The notes beneath the pieces are model-generated. The model was given only the letters and a program-made list of their open reading frames with translations. It had not been told where the DNA came from and did not search any database. A stretch of 64,000 nucleotides of DNA from Vagococcus luciliae (GTDB taxonomy: Bacteria > Bacillota > Bacilli > Lactobacillales > Vagococcaceae). The DNA lies in assembly GCF_024637875.1 (NCBI RefSeq), contig NZ_CP102451.1, positions 1,305,001 through 1,369,000 of the forward strand, read 5' to 3'. Position numbers and translations under genes: made by a program. Positions 39,517 through 47,464 of this stretch are shown here, one piece after another (the stretch's first letter is position 1; each line of letters starts with the position of its first letter).

Positions 39517-39894
39517 ATGATTCCTTTATGGATAGAATTACATAATACTAAGGGAAAAAAAGAGATAATACGTAATCTTAATTTAGTTCTTTATCAAGGA
39601 GATAAGAAAATTAAGAGTATGGTTCAGTCATCACATTATAAAAATAGTGAAGGAATAATAGTTGCTTTTGGAAATGAGGGAACTTATACATTTATTTTGG
39701 AACCAGAATCAATTGTTAGGTATAATTTACAGTTTAATTTAAGAAAAGATACAGAATTAGAATTTGATACAATAAGAATTTCATACTATGATACTAAAGA
39801 TAAATACTGTGAATATCTTTTTCTTGATGTACCAGACGGTTGGAGAACCAAAAACACGAAAATTGATGATGAATGGATAAAAATTAATAAATAA
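39517..39894 (+). CDS. Hypothetical protein, probably 5'-truncated
   Basis: A 125-residue open frame with a beta-rich look (IPLWIELHNTKGKKEIIRNLNLVLYQGD...YTFILEPESIVRYNLQF). I do not recognise a named domain. The frame stays open upstream of the ATG back to about 39406 with protein-like sequence (SKPWGIYRVSSGESL), but there is no start codon in that part, and it overlaps the end of the AbiTii-like gene in another frame. A weak GGTGA site lies 7 nt before the ATG at 39517. The most likely reading is the 3' part of a gene whose start was lost. Confidence 0.45.
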   Translation: MIPLWIELHNTKGKKEIIRNLNLVLYQGDKKIKSMVQSSHYKNSEGIIVAFGNEGTYTFILEPESIVRYNLQFNLRKDTELEFDTIRISYYDTKDKYCEYLFLDVPDGWRTKNTKIDDEWIKINK

Positions 39895-39925
39895 AATTCT
39901 GATTTTATATATAAGGACGATAAAG

Positions 39926-40739
39926 ATGAAAAAAACAAAAGATATTGTAGTATCTAAAACACATATAAGATTTAAAAGATTTAGTAGAGAAATGAAGAAT
40001 ATCTGGTAAGAATATAATTATTTACAAAATTTAGTTCAGGAAGCAGACTTGAAATCGTTTATTCAGAACTCATTGCTGTCTAATGATGAGTTATTAGTAA
40101 GTAAAAAAAGAATGGCTGGAGATAAGGATAGGTTCTTAGAACATGGGAATTTGAAAACTCATTTTATTGATGCGATTAATTTATTTGAAGATTATATATG
40201 TGATATTGCTATAATAAATTATTCGTATAGACCAGAAAAAATGGGAGATGTACCATTAGATGCAAAAAAAAACATACAAATTAATTTATAAATATGATGA
40301 TGTTTCGAGTGTTTTAGATAGAGTGATAGAAGAAAAGGTAAGAAGTATTTTCTATGGAAATCCTGTTGAGTTTTTTACTAAAGAAAAATGTAAACTTGAA
40401 TGCAAAACTTATTTTGAAAATTATGATAATGAGATAAAAAATTTTTATACCGAAATTGTAGCAAGAAGAAATATAATAATTCATAATCAAAGTCGAGTTG
40501 ATTCTAAGTTCATTAAAGAAGTTCCAACTACTTTGTATAAAAAAGGAAATAAAATAGTTTTGTCAGAGAATTACCTAAGAGGTACTATAGCATTGCTAAT
40601 AGGTTTAGGTGCAGGGACAGCAAATTGTTTTATAAGTAATGTACTTGGGGAAACCATTGGAGGTAAATTAAAAGAAGGTTTGAACTCATTTGAACGTTCT
40701 AATAGAGAAGATTGGTTTTCACGATTATTAGAGAACTAA
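39926..40739 (+). pseudogene. Second HEPN-type gene, broken by a stop and an A9 frameshift
   Basis: Starting at ATG 39926 (AAGGAC upstream), the frame meets TAA at 40007-40009 after 27 codons, stays open to an A9 run at about 40262-40270, and then must shift to continue. With one A fewer the protein would read on through DAKKTYKLIYKYDDVSSVLD to the stop at 40739, giving about 270 residues. The C-terminal part has EIVARRNIIIHNQ, an Rx4H HEPN-type motif like that of the gene at 38444. Short internal starts (TTG 40049, ATG 40260) could make fragments. Either lesion alone would inactivate the full protein. Confidence 0.7.
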
Positions 40740-40758
40740 TATGTATATTTCCAGAAGA

Positions 40759-40811
40759 TACTATTATATAGTAAGATACTGCTAACTACAAAATGTATCC
40801 TAGTTAGTAGT
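40759..40811 (+). repeat. Two inverted repeats at the right end of the island
   Basis: TACTAT-TAT-ATAGTA (40759-40773, perfect) and ACTGCTAACTA / TAGTTAGTAGT (40778-40788 and 40801-40811, one mismatch). They lie in the gene-free 40740-41191 stretch, just before the second eno 3' copy. No T-run follows; they might be recombinase-binding sites, but that is only a guess. Confidence 0.45.
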
Positions 40812-40884
40812 ACATAACAATCTATTTTTAAGAATGTTGATATATAAAGCTTTATGTGGTATGATTTTTTTCAAACAAAAGCAA

Positions 40885-41085
40885 AGTTCGTCTGACTGTA
40901 TTGATAAATACAATCAATTATTACGTATTGAAGACCAATTAGGTGAAATTGCTGAATACAATGGTTTGAAATCTTTCTACAACTTAAAAAAACAAATAAT
41001 TAACGATTAAATATAGCTTATTCTAATGGAATTAAAACTGTTCGGACTTAGAGCACCCTCTAGAAAACTGGAGGGTGCTTTTTTA
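40885..41085 (+). repeat. Decayed second copy of the eno 3' end and terminator
   Basis: Same orientation as eno. It carries a one-base deletion near its start, an extra A in the run before the stop (seven instead of six, shifting the frame past the eno stop), and substitutions that change Arg, Ala, Val and Lys codons. The 3' UTR and terminator hairpin (41050-41085, GAGCACCCTC / GAGGGTGC with a T6 run) remain. It therefore decays without selection except perhaps for the terminator. Confidence 0.88.
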
Positions 41086-41191
41086 TGAACTAAATAATAA
41101 CAAAATAATAAACACTTTTATATGATTTTGAATAACATAATTTGTCTTTATGTTATACTTTTTATAGGATTATTTAGTTTTGGAGGATGAC

Positions 41192-42139
41192 ATGGTAAAC
41201 AGTAAAGAACACTTAAATCATTTGTTGGAAGAGTTAAGTCAAAAGAATAATAAAGATAAAAAATATATGATTCAATTTGAAATAGCGAATACAACGGATG
41301 AAACAATAAAATCAGTATTGCAAGAAATGCTTGCTGATTTAGAACAAGCAGAAAAAAAGAAGAAAATCCGATTATCAATTGTTGGGGTTTTGATAATTGT
41401 TATGGCTGGATTAGTATTTAGTATCAAAAAAAATGAAACTAAAAAAACAATACCATCATCTGATAGGGCAGTTGTTAACACTCAGAAAAGTACATCAATT
41501 GTCGCGTCAAAAGAATCAAAAACCACAACAGAATCAAGTTTAATTGATGAAAAACAATTAACAACAGATCAAATTAAACAATGGGTAGGTGCTGTATGGG
41601 AAAAACGTTTCGAAAATTTTCCTGACTTACAAGATTATCGTTTAACTATACGTAGTGATGAAAAGGATCGACTAGTGTACATTGATGTGTTGCCACCAGA
41701 AGATAAGCAAGTGGATAAGTATTGCGTGTTTAGGGTTAACGAAAATGGACAACTAGAAATATCTGGTTATTATTTAGGAAAAGGTGATGTCACTGGTTGG
41801 GAAGTGATATCAGATAAGTATATGGACACAACTAATGTTGAAGTAAAAAACAAAATATCGAAGCAAACTCAACAAATAACAACTAGTGAAGCAGAGACTT
41901 GGGTGAAAGATTATCTTTCTTCATCAGCCACTGAGCCAATAAATTTTGAAGACATTGGACTTCAGTCAGAAACGGATAATGAAGGGATGATTCGAGTATC
42001 TCTTTATACTTGGAATCTAGCACATACCTATAAAACATTATCTTCAGTTTTTCGTGTCACAAAAGATGGAAAATTAGAACAAGGATCACCATACTCAGAA
42101 AATGAATGGCATGTGGTGAGTGATGAATTTATAAGATGA
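41192..42139 (+). CDS. Membrane-anchored protein with two related extracellular repeats
   Basis: A 315-residue protein I do not recognise. About 55 cytosolic residues rich in Glu/Lys/Asn come first, then one transmembrane helix (LSIVGVLIIVMAGLVFSI), a Ser/Thr-rich spacer, and two tandem domains of about 85-90 residues. The repeats share W-V near their start (IKQWVGAVWEK; AETWVKDYLSS), a YRLTIRSD / IGLQSETD-type strand, and an end VFRV-x2-(N/D)G-(Q/K)LE ... W-(E/H)V-(I/V)SD-(K/E)(Y/F). The ATG at 41192 has GGAGG 5 nt upstream; an in-frame TTG at 41180 precedes the site. Orientation suggests N-in, C-out. Role unknown. Confidence 0.75.
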   Translation: MVNSKEHLNHLLEELSQKNNKDKKYMIQFEIANTTDETIKSVLQEMLADLEQAEKKKKIRLSIVGVLIIVMAGLVFSIKKNETKKTIPSSDRAVVNTQKSTSIVASKESKTTTESSLIDEKQLTTDQIKQWVGAVWEKRFENFPDLQDYRLTIRSDEKDRLVYIDVLPPEDKQVDKYCVFRVNENGQLEISGYYLGKGDVTGWEVISDKYMDTTNVEVKNKISKQTQQITTSEAETWVKDYLSSSATEPINFEDIGLQSETDNEGMIRVSLYTWNLAHTYKTLSSVFRVTKDGKLEQGSPYSENEWHVVSDEFIR

Positions 42140-42231
42140 ATGTGCAGACAAAGATTAAGTTTTAGTTTTTGGGTGTAGCAATAATTAATTTAAATATTTT
42201 TTTAGTATAAAATGGATAGAACAATAAAAGT

Positions 42232-42280
42232 TAAAAGCAACAGTTTTTTATAGTCATTATAAAAAACTGTTGCTTTTTTG
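42232..42280 (+). terminator. Terminator after the repeat membrane protein
   Basis: Very long perfect stem, AAAAGCAACAG... / ...CTGTTGCTTTT (about 20 bp), with a four-base loop after TATA/TATAG, then a T6 run. Confidence 0.9.
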
Positions 42281-42469
42281 TCCGTAATAAATTGCTTTAT
42301 TATAATATTTAGATTAAAAAGAAAGGGTTTTATAAATTAAAAGTACTTTAAAATATAAAATATCTATTTAAGTGTTATAATATATATATTAAATAATTAT
42401 TTAATTTTTTATGAATTTTAATTAAGTTTTTTTATAACAAAAGAAACTTAATAGCACACTACGTAGTAG
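42281..42469. other. AT-rich spacer between convergent genes
   Basis: With the terminator above, 42140-42469 holds no gene. It is extremely AT-rich. An ATTAAGTTT / AAACTTAAT inverted repeat near 42420-42452 may serve as a weak terminator for the minus-strand regulator. I see nothing else. Confidence 0.5.
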
Positions 42470-43411
42470 TTATTGTTCTAATTGGTCAAGGATACTAAGC
42501 GCACTTTTCTCATTTAGAAACATATGGGTAAAGAAGTTTCCTCTTAATGCGCCAATTAGAGCACCAGTTTTAAATTTATTATTATTAACACAGATTCTTT
42601 TTGGTATTTTGAATATTTGTTCAAGTGATAGACCAAATGTTTTATCATTTTCTAAATTTAGAATATTTCCGTACTCGTCAAAAGGTCTACCATAAGCGAA
42701 TCCGCATGTTTGATTAAAAGAGTCACCAAAAAGTAAATGCTTATTTTGGTTCCATGAATCAACACTTGTGATAGAAGCAGGTGTTGCGACAGCAGTTAAA
42801 ATGACATCGGATTTTTCTGCCGTAACTAATGTTTTTTGCAGTAAAGGCTCTAGTGCAAGAAGCTCTCTTGCTTGGTTGTTAATGATATAAAGAGGAGCTG
42901 TGAGCGTTAAATAATTTGCTTCAAATTTTGAAGCAGCTTTTTGAACTAATCTCATAGAACCAGCTAAAGAATGATATTTTCCTATCTCACCGACAAATTG
43001 TGTGAAAATCAAATTTTCGGTAATAGCAGGTTTAAATTGTTCAATAATTTGATAGATAGAATCACCCCAAGATAGAGAGACAATATTTGCTTGGATGATG
43101 TAATCTTCAATAATTTCAGCTGAAAATTTCCAAAAATAGTAATTGGAGTTTGTCAGATCTTCACTTTCTTTGAGGATGAAAAAAGAAGTATCAAACATAG
43201 AACCTAATAATCTCTCTAGTTCATAATTTCGCTCATAAGGGGCTTGTATGTTGATAGTAATGATTCCTTGCTCTTTGGCATCATTTAGATATTTTAATAT
43301 TTTGTATCGACTTAATTCATATTTATTGGTCAGAGTTGTGATGGGAATATCTTCAATATAGTAGTCTTTTGCTAAATTAATCATGAGTTGATTGATATCA
43401 TTTTTTTCCAT
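42470..43411 (-). CDS. SorC-family regulator of the citrate operon (CitI-like)
   Basis: A 313-residue regulator with an N-terminal HTH (IPITTLTNKYELSRYKILKYLNDAKEQGII) and a SorC-type effector-binding domain (VSLSWGDSIYQIIEQF; FTQFVGEIGKYHSLAGSMRLVQKAASKFEANYLTLTAPL; ALIGALRGNFFTHMFLNEKSA). It is transcribed divergently from citM and the cit genes, the same position as CitI of Weissella, a SorC-family activator that responds to citrate. Enterococcus faecalis instead uses a GntR-type CitO, so this points to a CitI-type switch. The effector is presumed to be citrate. Confidence 0.8.
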   Translation of the reverse strand: MEKNDINQLMINLAKDYYIEDIPITTLTNKYELSRYKILKYLNDAKEQGIITINIQAPYERNYELERLLGSMFDTSFFILKESEDLTNSNYYFWKFSAEIIEDYIIQANIVSLSWGDSIYQIIEQFKPAITENLIFTQFVGEIGKYHSLAGSMRLVQKAASKFEANYLTLTAPLYIINNQARELLALEPLLQKTLVTAEKSDVILTAVATPASITSVDSWNQNKHLLFGDSFNQTCGFAYGRPFDEYGNILNLENDKTFGLSLEQIFKIPKRICVNNNKFKTGALIGALRGNFFTHMFLNEKSALSILDQLEQ

Positions 43412-43559
43412 AGTAAGGCTCCTCGACTTGTTATTTCTTTTATTATACCAAATTTTTTAAGTATATTCTTTCTAAAAAATGAAAATATATTACTATTTTT
43501 TTGAAAATATTAAAAAAATAAACAAAATCATTTACATTTTTTAAAAATAATAATAATTA

Positions 43560-43588
43560 TTTACAATTTTTAAAATAAATTGTATAAT
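43560..43588 (+). promoter_or_regulatory. cit operon promoter with overlapping palindrome
   Basis: TTTACA (43560-43565), a 17-nt spacer and a perfect TATAAT (43583-43588). Between and over the two elements lies ACAATTT-N7-AAATTGT (43563-43583), a good candidate for the regulator's operator. The ~210-bp divergent intergenic region is otherwise A/T runs; I see no cre site. Confidence 0.7.
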
Positions 43589-43622
43589 GTGTTTATAAAA
43601 ATATAAAAAGGAGCTGAGAATT

Positions 43623-44759
43623 TTGAATAATGAAATTCTAGAATTGCATCATGAACATATTGGTGTTTTAAGTATACAATCAGAGTTACCTGTAAAAAAC
43701 GGCATTGATTTAGCTAAGGCTTATACACCGGGTGTGGCTGAACTGAGCAAACTCATTGAAAAGCATAATGAATTGGCTAGAGAATATACAATCAGTGGAA
43801 AGTTGGTTGCAGTCATTTCAGATGGTTCTGCTGTATTAGGTCTTGGAAATGTTGGGCCACAAGCTGGATTGCCTATTGTTGAAGGTAAATCTCTTTTATA
43901 TAAAACGTTTGCTAATGTTGACGCTATTCCAATGGCAATTGATCAGGTAGAAATTGATGCATTTGTTGAAACAATCAAAAATATGTCTCATAGTTTTGCG
44001 GGAATACATTTAGAAGATATTCAAGCTCCAAGGTGTTTTGAAATAGAAGACAAGTTAAAGGAGCTATTAGATATACCTGTCTATCATGATGATCAAGAAG
44101 GAACAGCAATCGTTGTATTAGCTGGACTGATTAACGCGGCAAAAGTTAGTCACCGAAAATTATCTGATTTAAAGATTGTGTTAAATGGTGTTGGGGCATC
44201 AGGTGTTGCAACAGCTAAGTTACTTGCAGCAGCTGGCGTAACTCATGTGACATTAGTGGATAAAGAAGGGATCTTAACAAAATCATCAGCTCAATTGAAC
44301 CCTTACCAGGAGCATTTATTATCATTATTTAACAAAAGAGAATCTGGTGATTTATCAGAGGCAATTGTGGATCAAGATGTATTTATTGGGTTATCAACGG
44401 GGAACCTTTTAACAAAAGAGATGATTCGTACGATGAATGATAATCCGATTATTTTTGCATTAGCTAACCCTGTTCCAGAGGTGACTCCTGAAGAAGCCAA
44501 GGAAGGAGGAGCAAAACTAATTGCGACTGGAAGTTCAGACTACCCTAATCAAGTGAATAATGTATTAGCCTTTCCAGGGTTATTTGCAGGACTTTTAGAA
44601 GCAAAAGCTAAATTTGTTGACGAAAAGCTACAATTACACGTTGCTAAGACATTAGCTGATTTAGTAGAAAATCCAACTGAGGATTATTTTATTCCAAATG
44701 TATTTGAAACAAGAGTTGTTCCAGCTGTTAAACAATCTGTCGTTAATTTTTTTAATTAA
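43623..44759 (+). CDS. citM: Malic enzyme-type oxaloacetate decarboxylase
   Basis: A 378-residue member of the malic enzyme family that, in lactic acid bacteria with this operon, decarboxylates oxaloacetate from citrate lyase to pyruvate. Seen are AYTPGVAELSKLI, SDGSAVLGLGNVGPQAGLPIVEGK, the metal-site HLEDIQAPRCFEIEDKL with VYHDDQEGTAIVVLAGL, the NAD fold VLNGVGASGVATAKLL and IFALANPVPEVTPEEA. The start is TTG at 43623 after AAGGAGC. It takes the place of a membrane-bound Na+ pump (OadABD), none of which is encoded here. Confidence 0.92.
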   Translation: MNNEILELHHEHIGVLSIQSELPVKNGIDLAKAYTPGVAELSKLIEKHNELAREYTISGKLVAVISDGSAVLGLGNVGPQAGLPIVEGKSLLYKTFANVDAIPMAIDQVEIDAFVETIKNMSHSFAGIHLEDIQAPRCFEIEDKLKELLDIPVYHDDQEGTAIVVLAGLINAAKVSHRKLSDLKIVLNGVGASGVATAKLLAAAGVTHVTLVDKEGILTKSSAQLNPYQEHLLSLFNKRESGDLSEAIVDQDVFIGLSTGNLLTKEMIRTMNDNPIIFALANPVPEVTPEEAKEGGAKLIATGSSDYPNQVNNVLAFPGLFAGLLEAKAKFVDEKLQLHVAKTLADLVENPTEDYFIPNVFETRVVPAVKQSVVNFFN

Positions 44760-44779
44760 AAAGAGAAGAGGAATAAAAA

Positions 44780-46084
44780 ATGGAAGAAAAAAAACAACAA
44801 ACTTTTTTTGAAAAAGTGTCAAAATTAAAAATTGGATTTATCCCATTACCTATCTACCTCATTTTAGTTGTCGTTTATTTATTACTAACAGTGAATAAAA
44901 TTATGCCAAATGACATGATGGGTGCCATTGGTGTTATGACATTATTTTCTTTTATCTTAGAAGAAGTTGGAAAGCATATCCCTATTTTAAACTCATTAGG
45001 GGGAAAAGTATTAGTTGTAACGTTCTTGCCATCATTTTTAGTATATAAATCTTGGCTTCCTGAATCATCTATTGAAACAGTGACAGCATTCATGAAAAAT
45101 AATAACTTTTTATCTTTCTTTATCGCTTTATTAATCGTCGGTAGTATTTGTTCAATGAATCGTAAGACATTATTAAAGGCTAGTTCTAGAATTATTTTAA
45201 TCTTGATTATTTGTGATGTTGTTGGTGCATTAGTTGGAACAGGTGTTGGTATGTTGCTAGGTTTGTCAGCATTTGAAGCATTTTTCTTTGTAGTAGCACC
45301 AATCATGGCTGGTGGAGTTGGTGAAGGAGCATTACCTTTATCAATTGGATACGCAGGACTTATTGCAACACAACAAGCAGATATTTTTGCTTCAATTTTA
45401 CCATGTGTCATGTTAGGTAGTTTAGTGGCGGTTATTTTTGCCGGATTATTAAAAAAACTTGGTGAAAAACATCCAGAATTAACTGGTAATGGACAATTAA
45501 TTGATGGTGATGATGAACACTTAGATAACTTAAAAGGTGGAAAAGTCGACGTTGATATTGAAAAAATGTTAGTCACAGGTGTCCTTGCTATTACATTATA
45601 TCTATTGGGTGTTTGGGTTAATCATGTGATTCATTTACCAGCTCCAATTGTATTATTAGTCGCTGTTATGGGTGCTAAAATGTTAGGATGGATTCCAAAG
45701 GATATTGAAAATGGTGGACATTCACTTTACTCCCTCACTGTTAAAGGAATTACTCCTCCATTACTATTTGGTGTTGGGGTTGCGATGACTCCTTGGGGTT
45801 CTTTAGTTAAAGTCTTTACACATGTTCCTATGTTAATTACCATTTTTGCCACAGTTCTTTCAATTGTATTAACTGCTTACTTTGTTGGAAAAGCGTTAGG
45901 TATGTATCCTGTTGATACAGCTATTGCTGTTTCTTGTTGTAGTGGACAAGGTGGTACAGGAGCTTTAGCTATTTTAGCAGCAGGTGATCGTATGGAACTT
46001 ATGCCATTTGCTCAAGTTTCAGTACGTTTAGGTGGGGCTATGATGGTAACAACCGCCATATTTTTAATGAGTTTATTCGTTTAG
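44780..46084 (+). CDS. Citrate/2-hydroxycarboxylate transporter (2HCT family, CitP/CitS-like)
   Basis: Integral membrane protein of 434 residues with about 11 hydrophobic segments. The two re-entrant-loop motifs of the 2HCT family are present: MAGGVGEGALPLSIGYA and SCCSGQGGTGALAILAAGDRMELMPFAQVSVRLGGA, the latter with the substrate-binding Arg. The family exchanges divalent citrate or malate for lactate, or imports with Na+ or H+; which mode applies cannot be read here. Its place between citM and citC makes citrate the likely substrate. Confidence 0.92.
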   Translation: MEEKKQQTFFEKVSKLKIGFIPLPIYLILVVVYLLLTVNKIMPNDMMGAIGVMTLFSFILEEVGKHIPILNSLGGKVLVVTFLPSFLVYKSWLPESSIETVTAFMKNNNFLSFFIALLIVGSICSMNRKTLLKASSRIILILIICDVVGALVGTGVGMLLGLSAFEAFFFVVAPIMAGGVGEGALPLSIGYAGLIATQQADIFASILPCVMLGSLVAVIFAGLLKKLGEKHPELTGNGQLIDGDDEHLDNLKGGKVDVDIEKMLVTGVLAITLYLLGVWVNHVIHLPAPIVLLVAVMGAKMLGWIPKDIENGGHSLYSLTVKGITPPLLFGVGVAMTPWGSLVKVFTHVPMLITIFATVLSIVLTAYFVGKALGMYPVDTAIAVSCCSGQGGTGALAILAAGDRMELMPFAQVSVRLGGAMMVTTAIFLMSLFV

Positions 46085-46109
46085 ATAGTTAGTATAAGGA
46101 GAGATTATC

Positions 46110-47150
46110 ATGAGTGATGAATTAAAAATTACGACTCTATTTTTAAAAGACAAAAAGACACGTCAACAGTGGGAAAGCCTGTTATATCACCATGATATCT
46201 TTTCTATTACGGATAAAGACGTTTTACTTCTTGATCAGACTTTTGGAATTTATGATAATCAAGGATTAATTGCGACAATTTCTATTGCATCAAATGTATT
46301 GAAATATTTAGTCATTGAAGAAAGGTATCGTGAAAACGGAAAGTTGTTTAATATGTTAGTCTCTCATGCTATTAACGCATTAGCTAGTCAGGGAATATTT
46401 CATGTATTAGTTTTTACAAAATTAGATTATGCTAAATCTTTTCAATATTTAGGTTTTTCTAACATTATGACGACTGAATATGGGGTTTTCTTAGAAAAAG
46501 GAGATCAATCGATTAATACCTTTTTATCACAACTCCCTTTGATAAAGGGCGATTATACGATTTCAGCAATAGTGATGAATGCCAATCCATTTACTAAGGG
46601 ACATCTTTATCTGGTAGAAGAAGCATTGAAGAAAAGTGACTATGTTTATGTTTTTGTCGTAAGTGCCAATCAGTCACTATTTACGTCAGAAGAAAGATAT
46701 CAGTTGGTGTGTCAAGGGGTTGAACATTTGGAACGCGCTGTTGTATGTCAAGGTGGGGAATATATGGTTAGTTTAGCTACTTTTCCTTCTTATTTTTTAA
46801 AAAATAAAGAAGAGGTGATTTCTTATCAAACACAGTTAGATGCCTTATTGTTTAAGGAGTATATCGCGAAAACCTTACATATTACTAAACGATTTTTAGG
46901 AGAAGAACCATTATCTGATACAACTAAGCGCTATAATAAAGCGTTGCTAACTTATTTGCCACCAGAAATAGAAGTAGAGATTATTCCAAGAAAAACGATT
47001 GATCATCATCAAGTTATCTCGGCAACAAAAGTTAGAGAGTGTATTCAATTTGGAGACTTAGAGTTAATTAAACAACTTGTCCCCATAACAACGTATCATT
47101 TTATTAGCGAACATTTAACCGAATTACAGAAACGATTAGACAATAATTAA
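46110..47150 (+). CDS. citC: [Citrate (pro-3S)-lyase] ligase
   Basis: A 346-residue enzyme that acetylates the prosthetic-group thiol of the citrate lyase acyl carrier protein, using ATP and acetate, and so activates the lyase. The N-terminal third is GNAT-like (VIEERYRENGKLFNMLVSHAINALASQG), and the C-terminal part is a nucleotidyltransferase with the NPFTKGHLYLVEEA motif. AAGGAG site. First of the tight citC-D-E-F-XG block. Confidence 0.95.
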   Translation: MSDELKITTLFLKDKKTRQQWESLLYHHDIFSITDKDVLLLDQTFGIYDNQGLIATISIASNVLKYLVIEERYRENGKLFNMLVSHAINALASQGIFHVLVFTKLDYAKSFQYLGFSNIMTTEYGVFLEKGDQSINTFLSQLPLIKGDYTISAIVMNANPFTKGHLYLVEEALKKSDYVYVFVVSANQSLFTSEERYQLVCQGVEHLERAVVCQGGEYMVSLATFPSYFLKNKEEVISYQTQLDALLFKEYIAKTLHITKRFLGEEPLSDTTKRYNKALLTYLPPEIEVEIIPRKTIDHHQVISATKVRECIQFGDLELIKQLVPITTYHFISEHLTELQKRLDNN

Positions 47151-47167
47151 AGAAAAGGAAGAGAATT

Positions 47168-47464
47168 ATGGACATCAAAAAAACAGCGATTGCTGGAACA
47201 CTTGAATCTAGTGATATTCAAATTATGGTATCAATTGGTGAAAATGGTATTGAACTTGATTTAGAAAGTCAGGTTATTGAACAATTTGGTAAACAAATTA
47301 AAGCCGTTATTTTAGAAACGTTTGACAAATATGGTATAAAAAATGCGACAGTTAAAGCAGTTGATAAAGGTGCGCTAGATTGTACCATTAAAGCACGTAC
47401 AGAAGCAGCCATTCAACGTGCCATTGAAAAAGATCATGATCTAAATTGGGAGGCGCTAATCTAA
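47168..47464 (+). CDS. citD: Citrate lyase acyl carrier protein (gamma subunit)
   Basis: A 98-residue carrier subunit; the N-terminal AGTLESSDIQIMVS contains the Ser (in ESSD) to which the phosphoribosyl-dephospho-CoA group is attached. The C-terminal part (KGALDCTIKARTEAAIQRA) is typical. Its TAA overlaps the ATG of citE (TAATG). Confidence 0.95.
   Translation: MDIKKTAIAGTLESSDIQIMVSIGENGIELDLESQVIEQFGKQIKAVILETFDKYGIKNATVKAVDKGALDCTIKARTEAAIQRAIEKDHDLNWEALI

Larger units (their letters stand above)
37746..40888 (+). mobile_element. Decayed island between the two eno 3' ends
   Basis: About 3.1 kb bounded by direct copies of the eno 3' end. It contains a broken serine-recombinase gene, a HEPN-type gene, an AbiTii-like gene, a probable gene fragment and a second, broken HEPN-type gene. 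Base composition is more A-rich than the flanking glycolytic genes and codon use is unbiased (many ATA and AGA codons). No intact integrase is present. I read it as the remnant of an integrated element that carried abortive-infection genes. Confidence 0.6.

Noticed and set aside
40889-41030. A second, truncated enolase gene
   Set aside because: It covers only the last ~40 codons, has frameshifts and no start, so it is a duplicated gene end and not a gene.
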